Shown here: one piece after another, positions 51,158 through 63,513 of the stretch
How the letters are laid out: each line of letters begins with the position of its first letter
How positions within the stretch are numbered: the stretch's first letter is position 1
DNA from: Calliopsis andreniformis
Lineage: Eukaryota; Arthropoda; Insecta; Hymenoptera; Andrenidae
Direction of reading: 5' to 3'
Assembly (NCBI RefSeq): GCF_051401765.1
Contig: NW_027480440.1
Span: 2,542,001 to 2,606,000, forward strand
DNA length: 64,000 nucleotides
Translations under genes and position numbers: made by a program
The notes under the pieces: model-generated
What the model saw: only the letters and a program-made list of their open reading frames with translations
Databases searched by the model: none
What the model was told of the DNA's origin: nothing

Positions 51158-51192
51158 GAGTATTGAATCGTGAGAATTCAGGATATTCTATT
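51158..51192 (+). repeat. T element 2
   Basis: Standard form with GAATCGT, preceded by three successive GAGGTTT-type units. Confidence 0.88.
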
Positions 51193-51569
51193 GAGTATTG
51201 AGGATTGAGGGTTGAGGATTGAGGACTGAGGATTGAGGATTGAGGATTGAGGATGAGGGCTGAGGGTTAAAGATTGAGGTTTGAGGGCTCAGGACTGAGG
51301 ATTGAGGATTGAGAATTGAGGATTGAGGATTGAGGATTGAAGATTGAGGATTGATGACTGACGATTGAGAATTGAGGATTGATGATTGCGGATTGAGGAT
51401 TGAAGATTGAGTATTGAGGATTGAACATTGAGGATTGAGGATTGAGGGTTGAGGTATGAAGATTGAGAATTGAGGATTGAAGTTTGAGTATTGATGATTG
51501 AAGATTGCGGATTGATTATTCAGGGTTGAGGATTGAGGATTGAGGATTGAGAATTGAAGATTGATTATT

Positions 51570-51710
51570 GGGGACTGAGTGTTGAGGGTTGAGTGATGAG
51601 GATTGATGTTTGTGGATAGAGATTTGAAGATTGCAGATTGAATATTGAGTATTGGAACCTGTGAATTGAGGATATTCTATTGAGGATTGAGGATTGACAA
51701 CTGATTGTTG
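51570..51710 (+). repeat. S element 13, subtype D
   Basis: Subtype D: the centre reads GAATATT GAGTATT GGAACCT GTG, intermediate between subtypes A and B. It has GAGGATT instead of GAGAATT after GAGTGAT. Confidence 0.9.
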
Positions 51711-52874
51711 AGGACTGAGGGCTGAAGATTGAGGATTCAGTGTTGAGAATTCAGAATCGAGGTCTGAGGACTGAGGATTGAGGATTGAGGATTGAGGATT
51801 GAGGATTGAGGATTGAGGATTGAAGATTCAGTATTGAGGATTGAAGATTGAGGATTGAGGACTGAGGATTGAGGATTGAGGATTGAGGATTGAGGATTGA
51901 GTACTGAAGATTGAGTATTGATTGCTGAGGATTGAGGATTGAGGATTGAGGACTGAGGATTGAGGATTGAGGATTGAAGATTGAATATTGATGATTGGAG
52001 ATTGAGGATTGAGGATTGAGTGTTGTGGATTGAGGAAGAGGACTGAGGGTTGTGTATTGATGTTTGAGGTCTGAGGATTGAGGATTGAGGATTGAGAATA
52101 GAGGATTGAGGATGGAGGATTGACGATTGAGGATTTGGTGTTGAGGATTGAAGAATGAGGATTGAGGATTGTGGATTGAGGATTGAGGATTGAGGATTGA
52201 AGATTGAGTATTGAGGATTTAAGATTGAGGATTGAGGATTGAGGATTGAGGATTGAGGATTGAGGATTGACAGCTGATTGTTGAGGAATGAGTGCTGAAG
52301 ATTGAGGATTCAGGATTGAGGATTCAGAATTGAGGTTTGAGGACTGAGGATTGAGGATTGAGTATTGAAGATTGAATATTGATGATTGAAGATTGAGGAT
52401 TGAGGATTGAGGGTTGCGTATTGAGGACGAGGACTGAGGGTTGAGTATTGATGTTTGAGGTCTGAGGATTGAGGACTGAGGATTGAGAATAGAGGATTGA
52501 GGTTTGAGGATTGAAGATTGAGGATTTGGTGTTGAGGATTGAAGAATGAGGATTGAGGATTGAAGATTGAGGATTGAGGATTGAGGATTGAGGATTGAGG
52601 ATTGAAGATTGAGGATTGGGGATTGAGGATTGTCGATTGAGGATTGAGTATTGAGGATTGAGAATTGAGGATTGAGGATTGCAGATTGAGTATTGAGGGT
52701 TGACGGTTGAGGATTGAGAATTGAGGTTTGAGGATTGACGATGAGGGCTGAGGGTTGAGGATTGAGGATTGAGGACAGAGGACTGAGGATTGAGTGTTGA
52801 GGATTGAGGGTTGAGGATTGTGAATTGAGGATTGAGGATTGAGGATGAGGGCTGGGGTTTGAGGTTTGAGGTTT

Positions 52875-52909
52875 GAGTATTGAATCGTGAGAATTCAGGA
52901 TATTCTATT
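52875..52909 (+). repeat. T element 3
   Basis: Standard form, 1,717 bp after T element 2, close to the right end of the left 8,658-bp copy. Confidence 0.88.
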
Positions 52910-53983
52910 GAGTATTGAGGATTGAGGAATGAGGATTGCGGATTGAGGATCAGGGCTGAGGGTTGATGGTTGAGGTTTTAGGACTGAGGACTGAGGATTG
53001 AGGATTGAGGATTGAAGATTGAGTATTGATGATTGAAGATTGAGGATTGAGGATTGATGACTAAGTATTGAGGATTGAAGATTGAGGATTCAGGATTGAG
53101 GATTGAGGATTGAGGAATGAGGATTGTGGATTGAGGGTTGTGGATTGGGGACCAGGACTCAGGGTTGAATATTGATGTTTGAGGTCTGAGGATTGAGGAT
53201 TGAGGATTGAGAATAGATGATTGAGGATTGAGGATTGAAGATTGAGGATTTGGTATTGAGGATTGAAGAATCAGGATTGAGGATTGAGGATTGAGGCCTG
53301 AGGATTGAGAATTGAGAACTGAGGGTGAGGACTGAGGGCTGAGGGTTGAGGTTTGAGGAATGAGGACTAACGATTGAGGATTGAGGATTGAAGATTGAGT
53401 ATTGAGGATTGAAGATTGTGGATTGAGGATTGAGGATTGAGGATTGAGGATTGAGGATTGAGGATTGAGGATTTAAGATTGAGGATTGGGTATTGAGGAT
53501 TGAACATTGAGGATTGAGCATTGAGGATTGAGGATTGAGTATTGGGGATTGCGGATTGAACATTGAGGATTGAGGACTGAAGATTGAATATTGATGATTG
53601 AAGATTGATGATTGAGGATTGAGAGTTGTGGATTGAGGACGAGGACTGAGGGTTGAGTATTGATGTCTGAGGTCTGAGGATTGAGGAATGAGGATTGAGA
53701 ATTGAGGATTGAGGATTGAGGACTGAAGATTGAGGATTGGGTATTGAGGATTGAAGAATGAGGATTGAGGATTGAGGATTGATGATTGAGGATTGAGTAT
53801 TGAGGATTGAGGATTGAGTATTGGGGATTGCGGATTGATCATTGAGGATTGAGGATTGAGGATTGAGGATTGAGGATTGTGGATTGAGGATTGAGGGTTG
53901 AGTATTGAAGATTGAGGATTGGGGATTGAGGATTGAGGATTGAGGATTGAGGATTGAGGATTGACGATTGAAGATTGAGGATT

Positions 53984-54124
53984 GGGGACTGAGAGTTGAT
54001 GGTTGAGTGATGAGAATTGATGTTTGTGGAAAGAGATATGAAGATTGCAGATTGAGTATTGCGTATGGAAAACTCTGAACTGAGGATACTCTAGTGAGGA
54101 TTGAGGATTGACAACTGATTGTTG
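53984..54124 (+). repeat. S element 14, subtype C
   Basis: Counterpart of S element 10 in the right copy of the 8,658-bp duplication. Confidence 0.9.
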
Positions 54125-56338
54125 AGGACTGAGGGCTGAAGATTAAGGATTCAGGATTGAGGATTCAGGACTGTGGTTTGAGGACTGTGGATTGAGTATT
54201 GAGGATGGGGAATTGAGGATTGAGGATCGAGGATTGAGAATTGAGGATTGAGGATTGAGGATTGAAGATTGAGGATTGGGTATTGAGGATTGAAGAATTA
54301 GGACTGAGGATTGAGGATTGAGGATTGAGGATTGAAGATTGAGTATTGAGTATTGAGGATTGAAGATTGAGGATTGAGGATTGAGGATTGAGGATTGAGG
54401 ATTGAGGATTGAGGATTGAGGATTGAGGTTTGAGGATTGAAGATTGAGTATTGAGGATTGAAGATTGAGGATTGAGGATTGAGGATTGAGGAATGAAGAT
54501 TGAGTATTGAGGATTGAAGATTGAGGATTGAGGATTGAGGATTGAGGATTGAGGATTGAGGATTGAGGATTGAGGATTGAAGATTGAGTATTGAGGATTG
54601 AAGATTGAGGATTGAGGATTGAGGATTGAGGATTGAGGATTGAGGATTGAGGATTGAGGATTGAGGATTGAGGATTGAGGATTGAGGATTGAAGATTGAG
54701 TATTGAGGATTGAAGATTGAGGATTGAGGATTGAGGATTGAGGATTGAGGATTGAGTATTGGGGATTGAGGATTGAGGATTGAGGATTGAAGATTGAGGA
54801 TTGAGGATTGAGGATTAAAGGTTGAGCATTGAGGATTGAAGGTTGAGTATTGATGATTGAGGATTGAGGATTGAGGATTGAGGATTGAGGATTGAGTATT
54901 GAAGATTGAGGATTGATGATTGAGGATGGAGGATTGAGGATTGAGGATTGAGTATTGGGGATTGTCAACTGATTGTTGAGGACTGAGGGCTGAAGATTGA
55001 GGATTCAGGATTGAGGATTTAGAATTGAGGTTTGAGGACTGAGGATTGAGGATTGAGGATTGAAGATTGAATATTGATGATCGAAGATTGAGGATTGAGT
55101 ATTGAGCGTTGTGTATTGAGGACGAGGACTGAGGGTTGAGTATTGATGTTTGAGGTCTGAGGATTGAGGATTGAGGATTGAGAATAGAGGATTGAGGATT
55201 GAGGAATGAAGATTGAGGATTTGGTGTTGAGGATTGAAGAATGAGGATTGAGGATTGAGGATTGAGGATTGAGGATTGAAGATTGAGTATTGAGGATTGA
55301 TGATTGAGGATTGAGGATTGAGGATTGAGGATTGAGGATTGAGGATTGAGGATTGAAGATTGAGTATTGATGATTGAAGATTGAGGATTGAGGATTGATG
55401 ACTAAGTATTGAGGATTGAAGATTGAGGACTCAGGATTGAGGATTGAGGATTGAGGAATGAGGATTGAGGATTGAGGGTTGTGGATTGGGAACCAGGACT
55501 CAGGGTTGAATATTGATGTTTGAGGTCTGAGTATTGAGGATTGAGGATTGAGAATAGATGATTGAGGATTGAGGATTGAAGATTGAGGATTGGGTGTTGA
55601 GGATTGAAGAATCAGGATTGAGGATTGAGGATTGAGGCCTGAGGATTGAGAATTGAGAACTGAGGGTGAGGACTGAGGGCTGAGGGTTGAGGTTTGAGGA
55701 ATGAGGACTAACGATTGAGGATTGAGGATTGAAGATTGAGTATTGAGGATTGAAGATTGTGGATTGAGGATTGAGGATTGAGGATTGAGGATTGAGGATT
55801 GAGGATTGAGGATTTAAGATTGAGGATTGGGTATTGAGGATTGAACATTGAGGATTGAGCATTGAGGATTGAGGATTGAGTATTGGGGATTGCGGATTGA
55901 ACATTGAGGATTGAGGATTGAGGATTGAGGACTGAAGATTGAATATTGATGATTGAAGATTGATGATTGAGGATTGAGAGTTGTGGATTGAGGACGAGGA
56001 CTGAGGGTTGAGTATTGATGTCTGAGGTCTGAGGATTGAGGAATGAGGATTGAGAATTGAGGATTGAGGATTGAGGACTGAAGATTGAGGATTGGGTATT
56101 GAGGATTGAAGAATGAGGATTGAGGATTGAGGATTGATGATTGAGGATTGAGTATTGAGGATTGAGGATTGAGTATTGGGGATTGCGGATTGATCATTGA
56201 GGATTGAGGATTGAGGATTGAGGATTGAGGATTGTGGATTGTGGATTGAGGATTCAGTATTGAAGATTGAGGATTGGGGATTGAGGATTGAGGATTGAGG
56301 ATTGAGGATTGAGGATTGACGATTGAAGATTGAGGATT

Positions 56339-56479
56339 GGGGACTGAGAGTTGATGGTTGAGTGATGAGATTTGATGTTTGTGGAAAGAGATATGAAGAT
56401 TGCAGATTGAGTATTGCGTATGGAAAACTCTGAACTGAGGATACTCTAGTGAGGATTGAGGATTGACAACTGGTTGTTG
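56339..56479 (+). repeat. S element 15, subtype C
   Basis: Counterpart of S element 11 in the right copy of the 8,658-bp duplication. Confidence 0.9.
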
Positions 56480-57624
56480 AGGACTGAGGGCTGAAGATTG
56501 AGGATTCAGGATTGAGGATTCAGGACTGTGGTTTGAGGACTGTGGATTGAGGATTGAGGATTGGGGATTGAGGATTGAGGATCGAGGATTGAAGATTGAA
56601 GATTGGGTATTGAGTATTGAACATTGAGGATTGAGGATTGAGGATTGAGGATTGAGGATTGAGGATTGAAGATTGAGTATTGAGTATTGAGGATTGAAGA
56701 TTGAGAATTGAGGATTGAGGATTGAGGATTGAGGATTGAGGATTGAGGATTGAGGATTGAGGATTGAGGATTGAAGATTGAGTATTGAGGATTGAAGATT
56801 GAGGATTGAGGATTGAGGATTGAGGATTGAGGATTGAGGATTGAGGATTGAGGATTGAGGATTGAGGATTGAGGATTGAGGATTGAAGATTGAGTATTGA
56901 GGATTGAAGATTGAGGATTGGGGATTGAGGATTGAGGATTGAGGATTCAGGATTGAGGATTGAGGATTGAGGATTGAGGAATGAAGATTGAGGATTGAGG
57001 ATTGAGGATTAAAGGTTGAGCATTGATGATTGAAGGTTCATTATTGAGGATTGAGGGTTTTGGATTCAGGACGAGGACTGAGGGTTGAGCATTGATGTTT
57101 GAGGTCTGAGGATTGAGGATAGAGGATTGAGAATTGAGGATTGAGGATTGAGGATTGAAGATTGAGGATTGGGTATTGAGGATTGAAGAATGAGGACTGA
57201 TGATTGAGGATTGAGGATTGAGGATTGAGGATTGAGGATTCAGGATTGAAGATTGAATATTGATGATTGAAGGTTGAGGATTGAGGATTGAGGGTTGTGG
57301 ATTCAGGACGAGGACTGAGGGTTGAGTATTGATGTTTGAGGTCTGAGGATTGAGGATAGAGGATTGAGAATTGAGGATTGAGGATTGAGGATTGAAGATT
57401 GAGGATTGGGTATTGAGGATTGAAGAATTAGGACTGAGGATTTAGGATTGAGGATTGAGGATTGAAGATTGAGTATTGAGTATTGAGGATTGAAGATTGA
57501 GGATTGAGGATTGAGGATTGAGGATTGAGGATTGAGGATTGAGGATAGAGGATTGAGGATTGAGGATTGAAGATTGAGGATTGGGGATTGAGGATTGAGG
57601 ATTGAGGATTGAAGATTGAGGATT

Positions 57625-57765
57625 GGGGACTGAGTGTTGAGGGTTGAGTGATGAGAATTGATGTTTGTGGATAGAGATTTGAAGATTGCAGATTGAGTAT
57701 TGCGTATGGAAAACTCTGAACTGAGGATATTCTATTGAGGATTGAGGATTGACAACTGATTGTTG
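57625..57765 (+). repeat. S element 16, subtype B
   Basis: Counterpart of S element 12 in the right copy of the 8,658-bp duplication. Confidence 0.9.
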
Positions 57766-58030
57766 AGGACTGAAGGCTGAAGATTGAGGTTTCAGGATTG
57801 ACGATTCAGGATTGTGGTTTGAGGACTGATGATTGAGGTTTGAGGATTGATGATTGAGGATTGAGGTTTGAGGACTGAGGATTGAGGGTTGAGGATTGAG
57901 GATTGAGGATTGACGCTTGAGGATTGATGGTTGAGGATGGAGGATTGAAGAGAGAGGACTGAGTGTTGAGGATTAAGTGTTGAGAATTGATGTTTGAGGA
58001 TTGAGATTTGATTATTGAATATTGTGGATT

Positions 58031-58065
58031 GAGTATTGAACCATGAGAATTCAGGATATTCTATT
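58031..58065 (+). repeat. T element 4
   Basis: 8,658-bp counterpart of T element 1, with the same GAACCAT variant. Confidence 0.88.
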
Positions 58066-59815
58066 GAGTATTGAGAATTGAGTATTGATGGTTGAGTATT
58101 GAGGATAGATGGTTGAGGTTTGTGTGTTGAATGTTGAGGATTGAGGATTGAGGATTGAGGACTGAAGATTGAGGATTGAAGATTTAGTATTGACGATTGA
58201 AGACTGAGGATTGAGGATTGAGTGTTGGGGATTGAGGACGAGGACTGACGGTAGAGGATTGAGGTTTGTGGATTGTGGATTGAGGATTGAGGACTGAGGA
58301 TTGAGGATTGAGGACTGAGCATTGATGATTGAAGATTGAGGACTGGGGATTGAGGATTGAAGATTGAGGATTAAGGATTGAGCATTGGGGATTGGTGATC
58401 TAGGATTGGAGATTGATTATTGAGGATTGAAGATAGAGGATTGAGGATTCAGGATTGAGAATTGAGAATTGAGGATGGGGACTGACGGTAGAGGATTGAG
58501 GTTTGTGGATTGTGGATTGAGGATTGAGGACTGAGGATTGAGGATTGAGGACTGAGCATTGAGGATTGAATATTGAGGATTGAGGATTGACAATTGATTG
58601 TTGAGGACTGAGGGCAGAAGATTGAGGATTCAGGATTGAGGATTCAGAATTGAGGTTTGAGGAATGAGGATTGAGGATTGAAGATTGATTATTGAGGATT
58701 GAATATTGAGGATTGAGGATTGAGGATTGAGGATTGGGGATTGAGGATGAGAGTTGAGCGTTGAGGATCGAGGTCTGAGGACTGAGGACTGAGGATTGAG
58801 TTTTGAGAATTGAGGATTGAGGATTGAGTATTGAAGATTGAGGATTGGGTATTGAGGATTGAAGGATGAGGCTTGAGGATTGAGGATTGAGGATTGAGGA
58901 TTGAAGATTGAGTATTGAGGTTTGAAGGCTGACGATTGAGGGTTGAGGATTGAGTATTGAGGATTGAGGATTGACAATTGATTGTTGAGGACTGAGGGCT
59001 AAAGATTGAGGATTCAGGATTGAGAATTGAGAGTTGAGGATTGGGACTGAGGGTTGAGGATTGAGGATTGAGGGCAGAGGATTGACGATTGAGTATTGAA
59101 GATTGAGGATTGATGACTGACGATTGAGAATTGAGGATTGATGATTGCGGATTGAGGATTGAAGATTGAGTATTGAGGATTGAACATTGAGGATTGAGGA
59201 TTGAGGGTTGAGGTATGAAGATTGAGAATTGAGGATTGAAGTTTGAGTATTGATGATTGAAGATTGCGGATTGATTATTCAGGGTTGAGGATTGAGGGCG
59301 AGGACTGAGGGTTGAGGATTGAGGACTGAGGGTTGAGGATTGAGGATTGAGCATTGAGGATTGAAGATTGAGTACTAGGGATTGAGGATTGAAGATTGAG
59401 GATTAAGGATTGAGGATTGGGGATTGGGGATCTAGGATTGGAGATTGATTATTGCGGATTGAAGAATGAGGGTTGATGATTGAGGATCGAGAATTGAGAA
59501 TTGAAGATTGAGGATTGAGGACTGAGGATTGAGGATTGAGGACTGAAGATTGAGGATTGGGGAGTGAGGATTGTCGATTGAGGATTGAGTATTGAGGATT
59601 GAGAATTGAGGATTGAGCATTGCAGATTGAGTATTGAGGATTGACGGTTGAGGATTGAGAATTGATGTTTGAGGATTGACGATGAGGGCTGAGGGTTGAG
59701 GATTGAGGATTGAGGACTGAGGACTGAGGATTGAGTGTTGAGGATTGAGGGTTGAGGATTGTGGATTGACGATTGAGGATTGAGGATGAGGGCTGAGGTT
59801 TGAGGTTTGAGGTTT

Positions 59816-59850
59816 GAGTATTGAATCGTGAGAATTCAGGATATTCTATT
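59816..59850 (+). repeat. T element 5
   Basis: 8,658-bp counterpart of T element 2. Confidence 0.88.
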
Positions 59851-60227
59851 GAGTATTGAGGATTGAGGGTTGAGGATTGAGGACTGAGGATTGAGGATTG
59901 AGGATTGAGGATGAGGGCTGAGGGTTAAAGATTGAGGTTTGAGGGCTCAGGACTGAGGATTGAGGATTGAGAATTGAGGATTGAGGATTGAGGATTGAAG
60001 ATTGAGGATTGATGACTGACGATTGAGAATTGAGGATTGATGATTGCGGATTGAGGATTGAAGATTGAGTATTGAGGATTGAACATTGAGGATTGAGGAT
60101 TGAGGGTTGAGGTATGAAGATTGAGAATTGAGGATTGAAGTTTGAGTATTGATGATTGAAGATTGCGGATTGATTATTCAGGGTTGAGGATTGAGGATTG
60201 AGGATTGAGAATTGAAGATTGATTATT

Positions 60228-60368
60228 GGGGACTGAGTGTTGAGGGTTGAGTGATGAGGATTGATGTTTGTGGATAGAGATTTGAAGATTGCAGATTGAA
60301 TATTGAGTATTGGAACCTGTGAATTGAGGATATTCTATTGAGGATTGAGGATTGACAACTGATTGTTG
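60228..60368 (+). repeat. S element 17, subtype D
   Basis: Counterpart of S element 13 in the right copy of the 8,658-bp duplication. Confidence 0.9.
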
Positions 60369-61532
60369 AGGACTGAGGGCTGAAGATTGAGGATTCAGTG
60401 TTGAGAATTCAGAATCGAGGTCTGAGGACTGAGGATTGAGGATTGAGGATTGAGGATTGAGGATTGAGGATTGAGGATTGAAGATTCAGTATTGAGGATT
60501 GAAGATTGAGGATTGAGGACTGAGGATTGAGGATTGAGGATTGAGGATTGAGGATTGAGTACTGAAGATTGAGTATTGATTGCTGAGGATTGAGGATTGA
60601 GGATTGAGGACTGAGGATTGAGGATTGAGGATTGAAGATTGAATATTGATGATTGGAGATTGAGGATTGAGGATTGAGTGTTGTGGATTGAGGAAGAGGA
60701 CTGAGGGTTGTGTATTGATGTTTGAGGTCTGAGGATTGAGGATTGAGGATTGAGAATAGAGGATTGAGGATGGAGGATTGACGATTGAGGATTTGGTGTT
60801 GAGGATTGAAGAATGAGGATTGAGGATTGTGGATTGAGGATTGAGGATTGAGGATTGAAGATTGAGTATTGAGGATTTAAGATTGAGGATTGAGGATTGA
60901 GGATTGAGGATTGAGGATTGAGGATTGACAGCTGATTGTTGAGGAATGAGTGCTGAAGATTGAGGATTCAGGATTGAGGATTCAGAATTGAGGTTTGAGG
61001 ACTGAGGATTGAGGATTGAGTATTGAAGATTGAATATTGATGATTGAAGATTGAGGATTGAGGATTGAGGGTTGCGTATTGAGGACGAGGACTGAGGGTT
61101 GAGTATTGATGTTTGAGGTCTGAGGATTGAGGACTGAGGATTGAGAATAGAGGATTGAGGTTTGAGGATTGAAGATTGAGGATTTGGTGTTGAGGATTGA
61201 AGAATGAGGATTGAGGATTGAAGATTGAGGATTGAGGATTGAGGATTGAGGATTGAGGATTGAAGATTGAGGATTGGGGATTGAGGATTGTCGATTGAGG
61301 ATTGAGTATTGAGGATTGAGAATTGAGGATTGAGGATTGCAGATTGAGTATTGAGGGTTGACGGTTGAGGATTGAGAATTGAGGTTTGAGGATTGACGAT
61401 GAGGGCTGAGGGTTGAGGATTGAGGATTGAGGACAGAGGACTGAGGATTGAGTGTTGAGGATTGAGGGTTGAGGATTGTGAATTGAGGATTGAGGATTGA
61501 GGATGAGGGCTGGGGTTTGAGGTTTGAGGTTT

Positions 61533-61567
61533 GAGTATTGAATCGTGAGAATTCAGGATATTCTATT
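61533..61567 (+). repeat. T element 6
   Basis: 8,658-bp counterpart of T element 3. Confidence 0.88.
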
Positions 61568-62668
61568 GAGTATTGAGGATTGAGGAATGAGGATTGCGGA
61601 TTGAGGATCAGGGCTGAGGGTTGATGGTTGAGGTTTTAGGACTGAGGACTGAGGATTTAGGATTGAGAATTGAGGATTTAGGATTGAGGATTGAAGATTG
61701 AGGATTGGGTATTGAGGATTGAGGACAGATGACTGACGATTGAGTATTGACGATTGAGGATTGATGACTGACGATTGAGAATTGAGGATTGATGATTGCG
61801 GATTGAGGATTGAAGATTGAGTATTGAGGATTGAATATTGAGGATTGAGGATTGACAATTGATTGTTGAGGACTGAGGGCAGAAGATTGAGGATTCAGGA
61901 TTGAGGATTCAGAATTGAGGTTTGAGGAATGAGGATTGAGGATTGAAGATTGATTATTGAGGATTGAATATTGAGGATTGAGGTTTGAGGATTGAGGATT
62001 GGGGATTGAGGATGAGAGTTGAGCGTTGAGGATCGAGGTCTGAGGACTGAGGACTGAGGATTGAGTTTTGAGAATTGAGGATTGAGGATTGAGTATTGAA
62101 GATTGAGTATTGATGATTGAAGATTGCGGATTGATTATTAAGGGTTGAGGATTGAGGGCGAGGACTGAGGGTTGAGGATTGAGGAATGAGGGTTGAGGAT
62201 TGAGGATTGAGCATTGAGGATTGAAGATTGAGGACTAGGGATTGAGGATTGAAGATTGAGGATTAAGGATTGAGGATTGGGGATTGGGGATCTAGGATTG
62301 GAGATTGATTATTGCGGACTGAAGAATGAGGGTTGATGATTGAGGATCGAGAATTGAGAATTGAAGATTGAGGATTGAGGACTGAGGATTGAGGATTGAG
62401 GACTGAAGATTGAGGATTGGGGATTGAGGATTGTCGATTGAGGATTGAGTATTGAGGATTGAGAATTGAGGATTGAGCATTGCAGATTGAGTATTGAGGA
62501 TTGACGGTTGAGGATTGAGAATTGATGTTTGAGGATTGACGATGAGGGCTGAGGGTTGAGGATTGAGGACTGAGGACTGAGGATTGAGTGTTGAGGATTG
62601 AGGGTTGAGGATTGTGGATTGACGATTGAGGATTGAGGATGAGGGCTGAGGTTTGAGGTTTGAGGTTT

Positions 62669-62703
62669 GAGTATTGAATCGTGAGAATTCAGGATATTCT
62701 ATT
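62669..62703 (+). repeat. T element 7
   Basis: Standard form in the tail, outside the 8,658-bp duplication, 1,136 bp after T element 6. Confidence 0.88.
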
Positions 62704-63170
62704 GAGTATTGAGGATTGAGGGTTGAGGATTGAGGATTGAGGATTGGGGATTGAGGATGAGAGTTGAGCGTTGAGGATCGAGGTCTGAGGACTGTGGACT
62801 GAGGATTGAGGATTGAGAATTGAGGGTTGAGGATTGAGTATTGAAGATTGAGAATTGAGGATTGAAGTCTGAGGATTGAGGAATGAGGATTGTGGATTGA
62901 GGGTGAGGGCTGAGGGTAGATGGTTGAGGTTTTAGGACTGAGGAATGAGGATTGAGGATTGAGAATTGAGGATTTAGGATTGAGGATTGAAGATTGAGGA
63001 TTGGGTATTGAGTATTGAAGAATGAGGATTGAGGATTGAGGATTGAGGATTGAAAATTGAGGATTGGGGATTGAGGATTGAGGATTGAGGATTGAAAATT
63101 AAGGATTGGGGATTGAGTATTGACGATTGAGGATTGAGTATTGAGGATTCAGAATTGAGGATTGAGGATT

Positions 63171-63311
63171 GGGGACTGAGAGCTGAGGGTTGAGTGATGG
63201 GAATTGATGTTTGTGGATAGAGATTTAAAGATTGCAGATTGAGTATTGAGTATTGAAAACTGTGAATTGATGATATTCTATTGAGGATTGAGAATTGACA
63301 ACTGATTGTTG
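63171..63311 (+). repeat. S element 18, A-like
   Basis: Shares AAAGATT, GTGAATTGATG and a following GAGAATT with subtype A, but has GATGTTT like the other subtypes and GAAAACT like subtypes B and C. A mosaic or early-branching copy. Confidence 0.88.
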
Positions 63312-63513
63312 AGGATTTAGGTCTGAAGATTGAGGATTCAGGATTGAGGATTCAGGATTGAGGTTTGAGGACTGAGGATTGAGGATTGGCTATTGCGGAT
63401 TGAACATTGAGGATTGAGGATTGAGGATTGAGGACTGAGGATTGAGGACTGAAGATTGAATATTGATGATTGAAGATTGAGGATTGAGGATTGAGGATTG
63501 AAGATTGAGTATT

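Larger units (their letters stand above)
44340..52997. repeat. Tandem duplication of 8,658 bp, left copy
   Basis: Aligns with 52,998-61,655 at a constant 8,658-bp offset: S 45,326/53,984, 47,681/56,339, 48,967/57,625 and 51,570/60,228; T 49,373/58,031, 51,158/59,816 and 52,875/61,533. I saw no offset change anywhere in the pair, meaning no net indel, and one clear substitution (T at 47,991, G in the right copy). Near 52,997 the left copy passes from a GGTTTTAGG-containing tail directly into the start of the right copy. Confidence 0.93.
48920..61655. repeat. Array domain C: T elements, S subtype D, greatest heptamer diversity
   Basis: From about 48.9 kb the array is visibly more varied, with fewer long runs of pure GAGGATT and more GACGATT, GAGGGCT, GCGGATT and 6-mers. 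T elements appear here for the first time (from 49,373), together with S subtype D (51,570, 60,228) and the CAATTG and CAGCTG landmark variants. The second half of the domain repeats domain B and C material, because it lies in the right copy of the 8,658-bp tandem duplication. No gene is present. Confidence 0.8.
52998..61655. repeat. Tandem duplication of 8,658 bp, right copy
   Basis: Right copy of the 8,658-bp pair. It ends at about 61,655, just after the same GGTTTTAGG tail (about 61,634), and then diverges into GAGGATTTAGG. Near-identity over 8.6 kb points to a very recent duplication, or to an assembly artefact, which the sequence alone cannot exclude. Confidence 0.93.
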
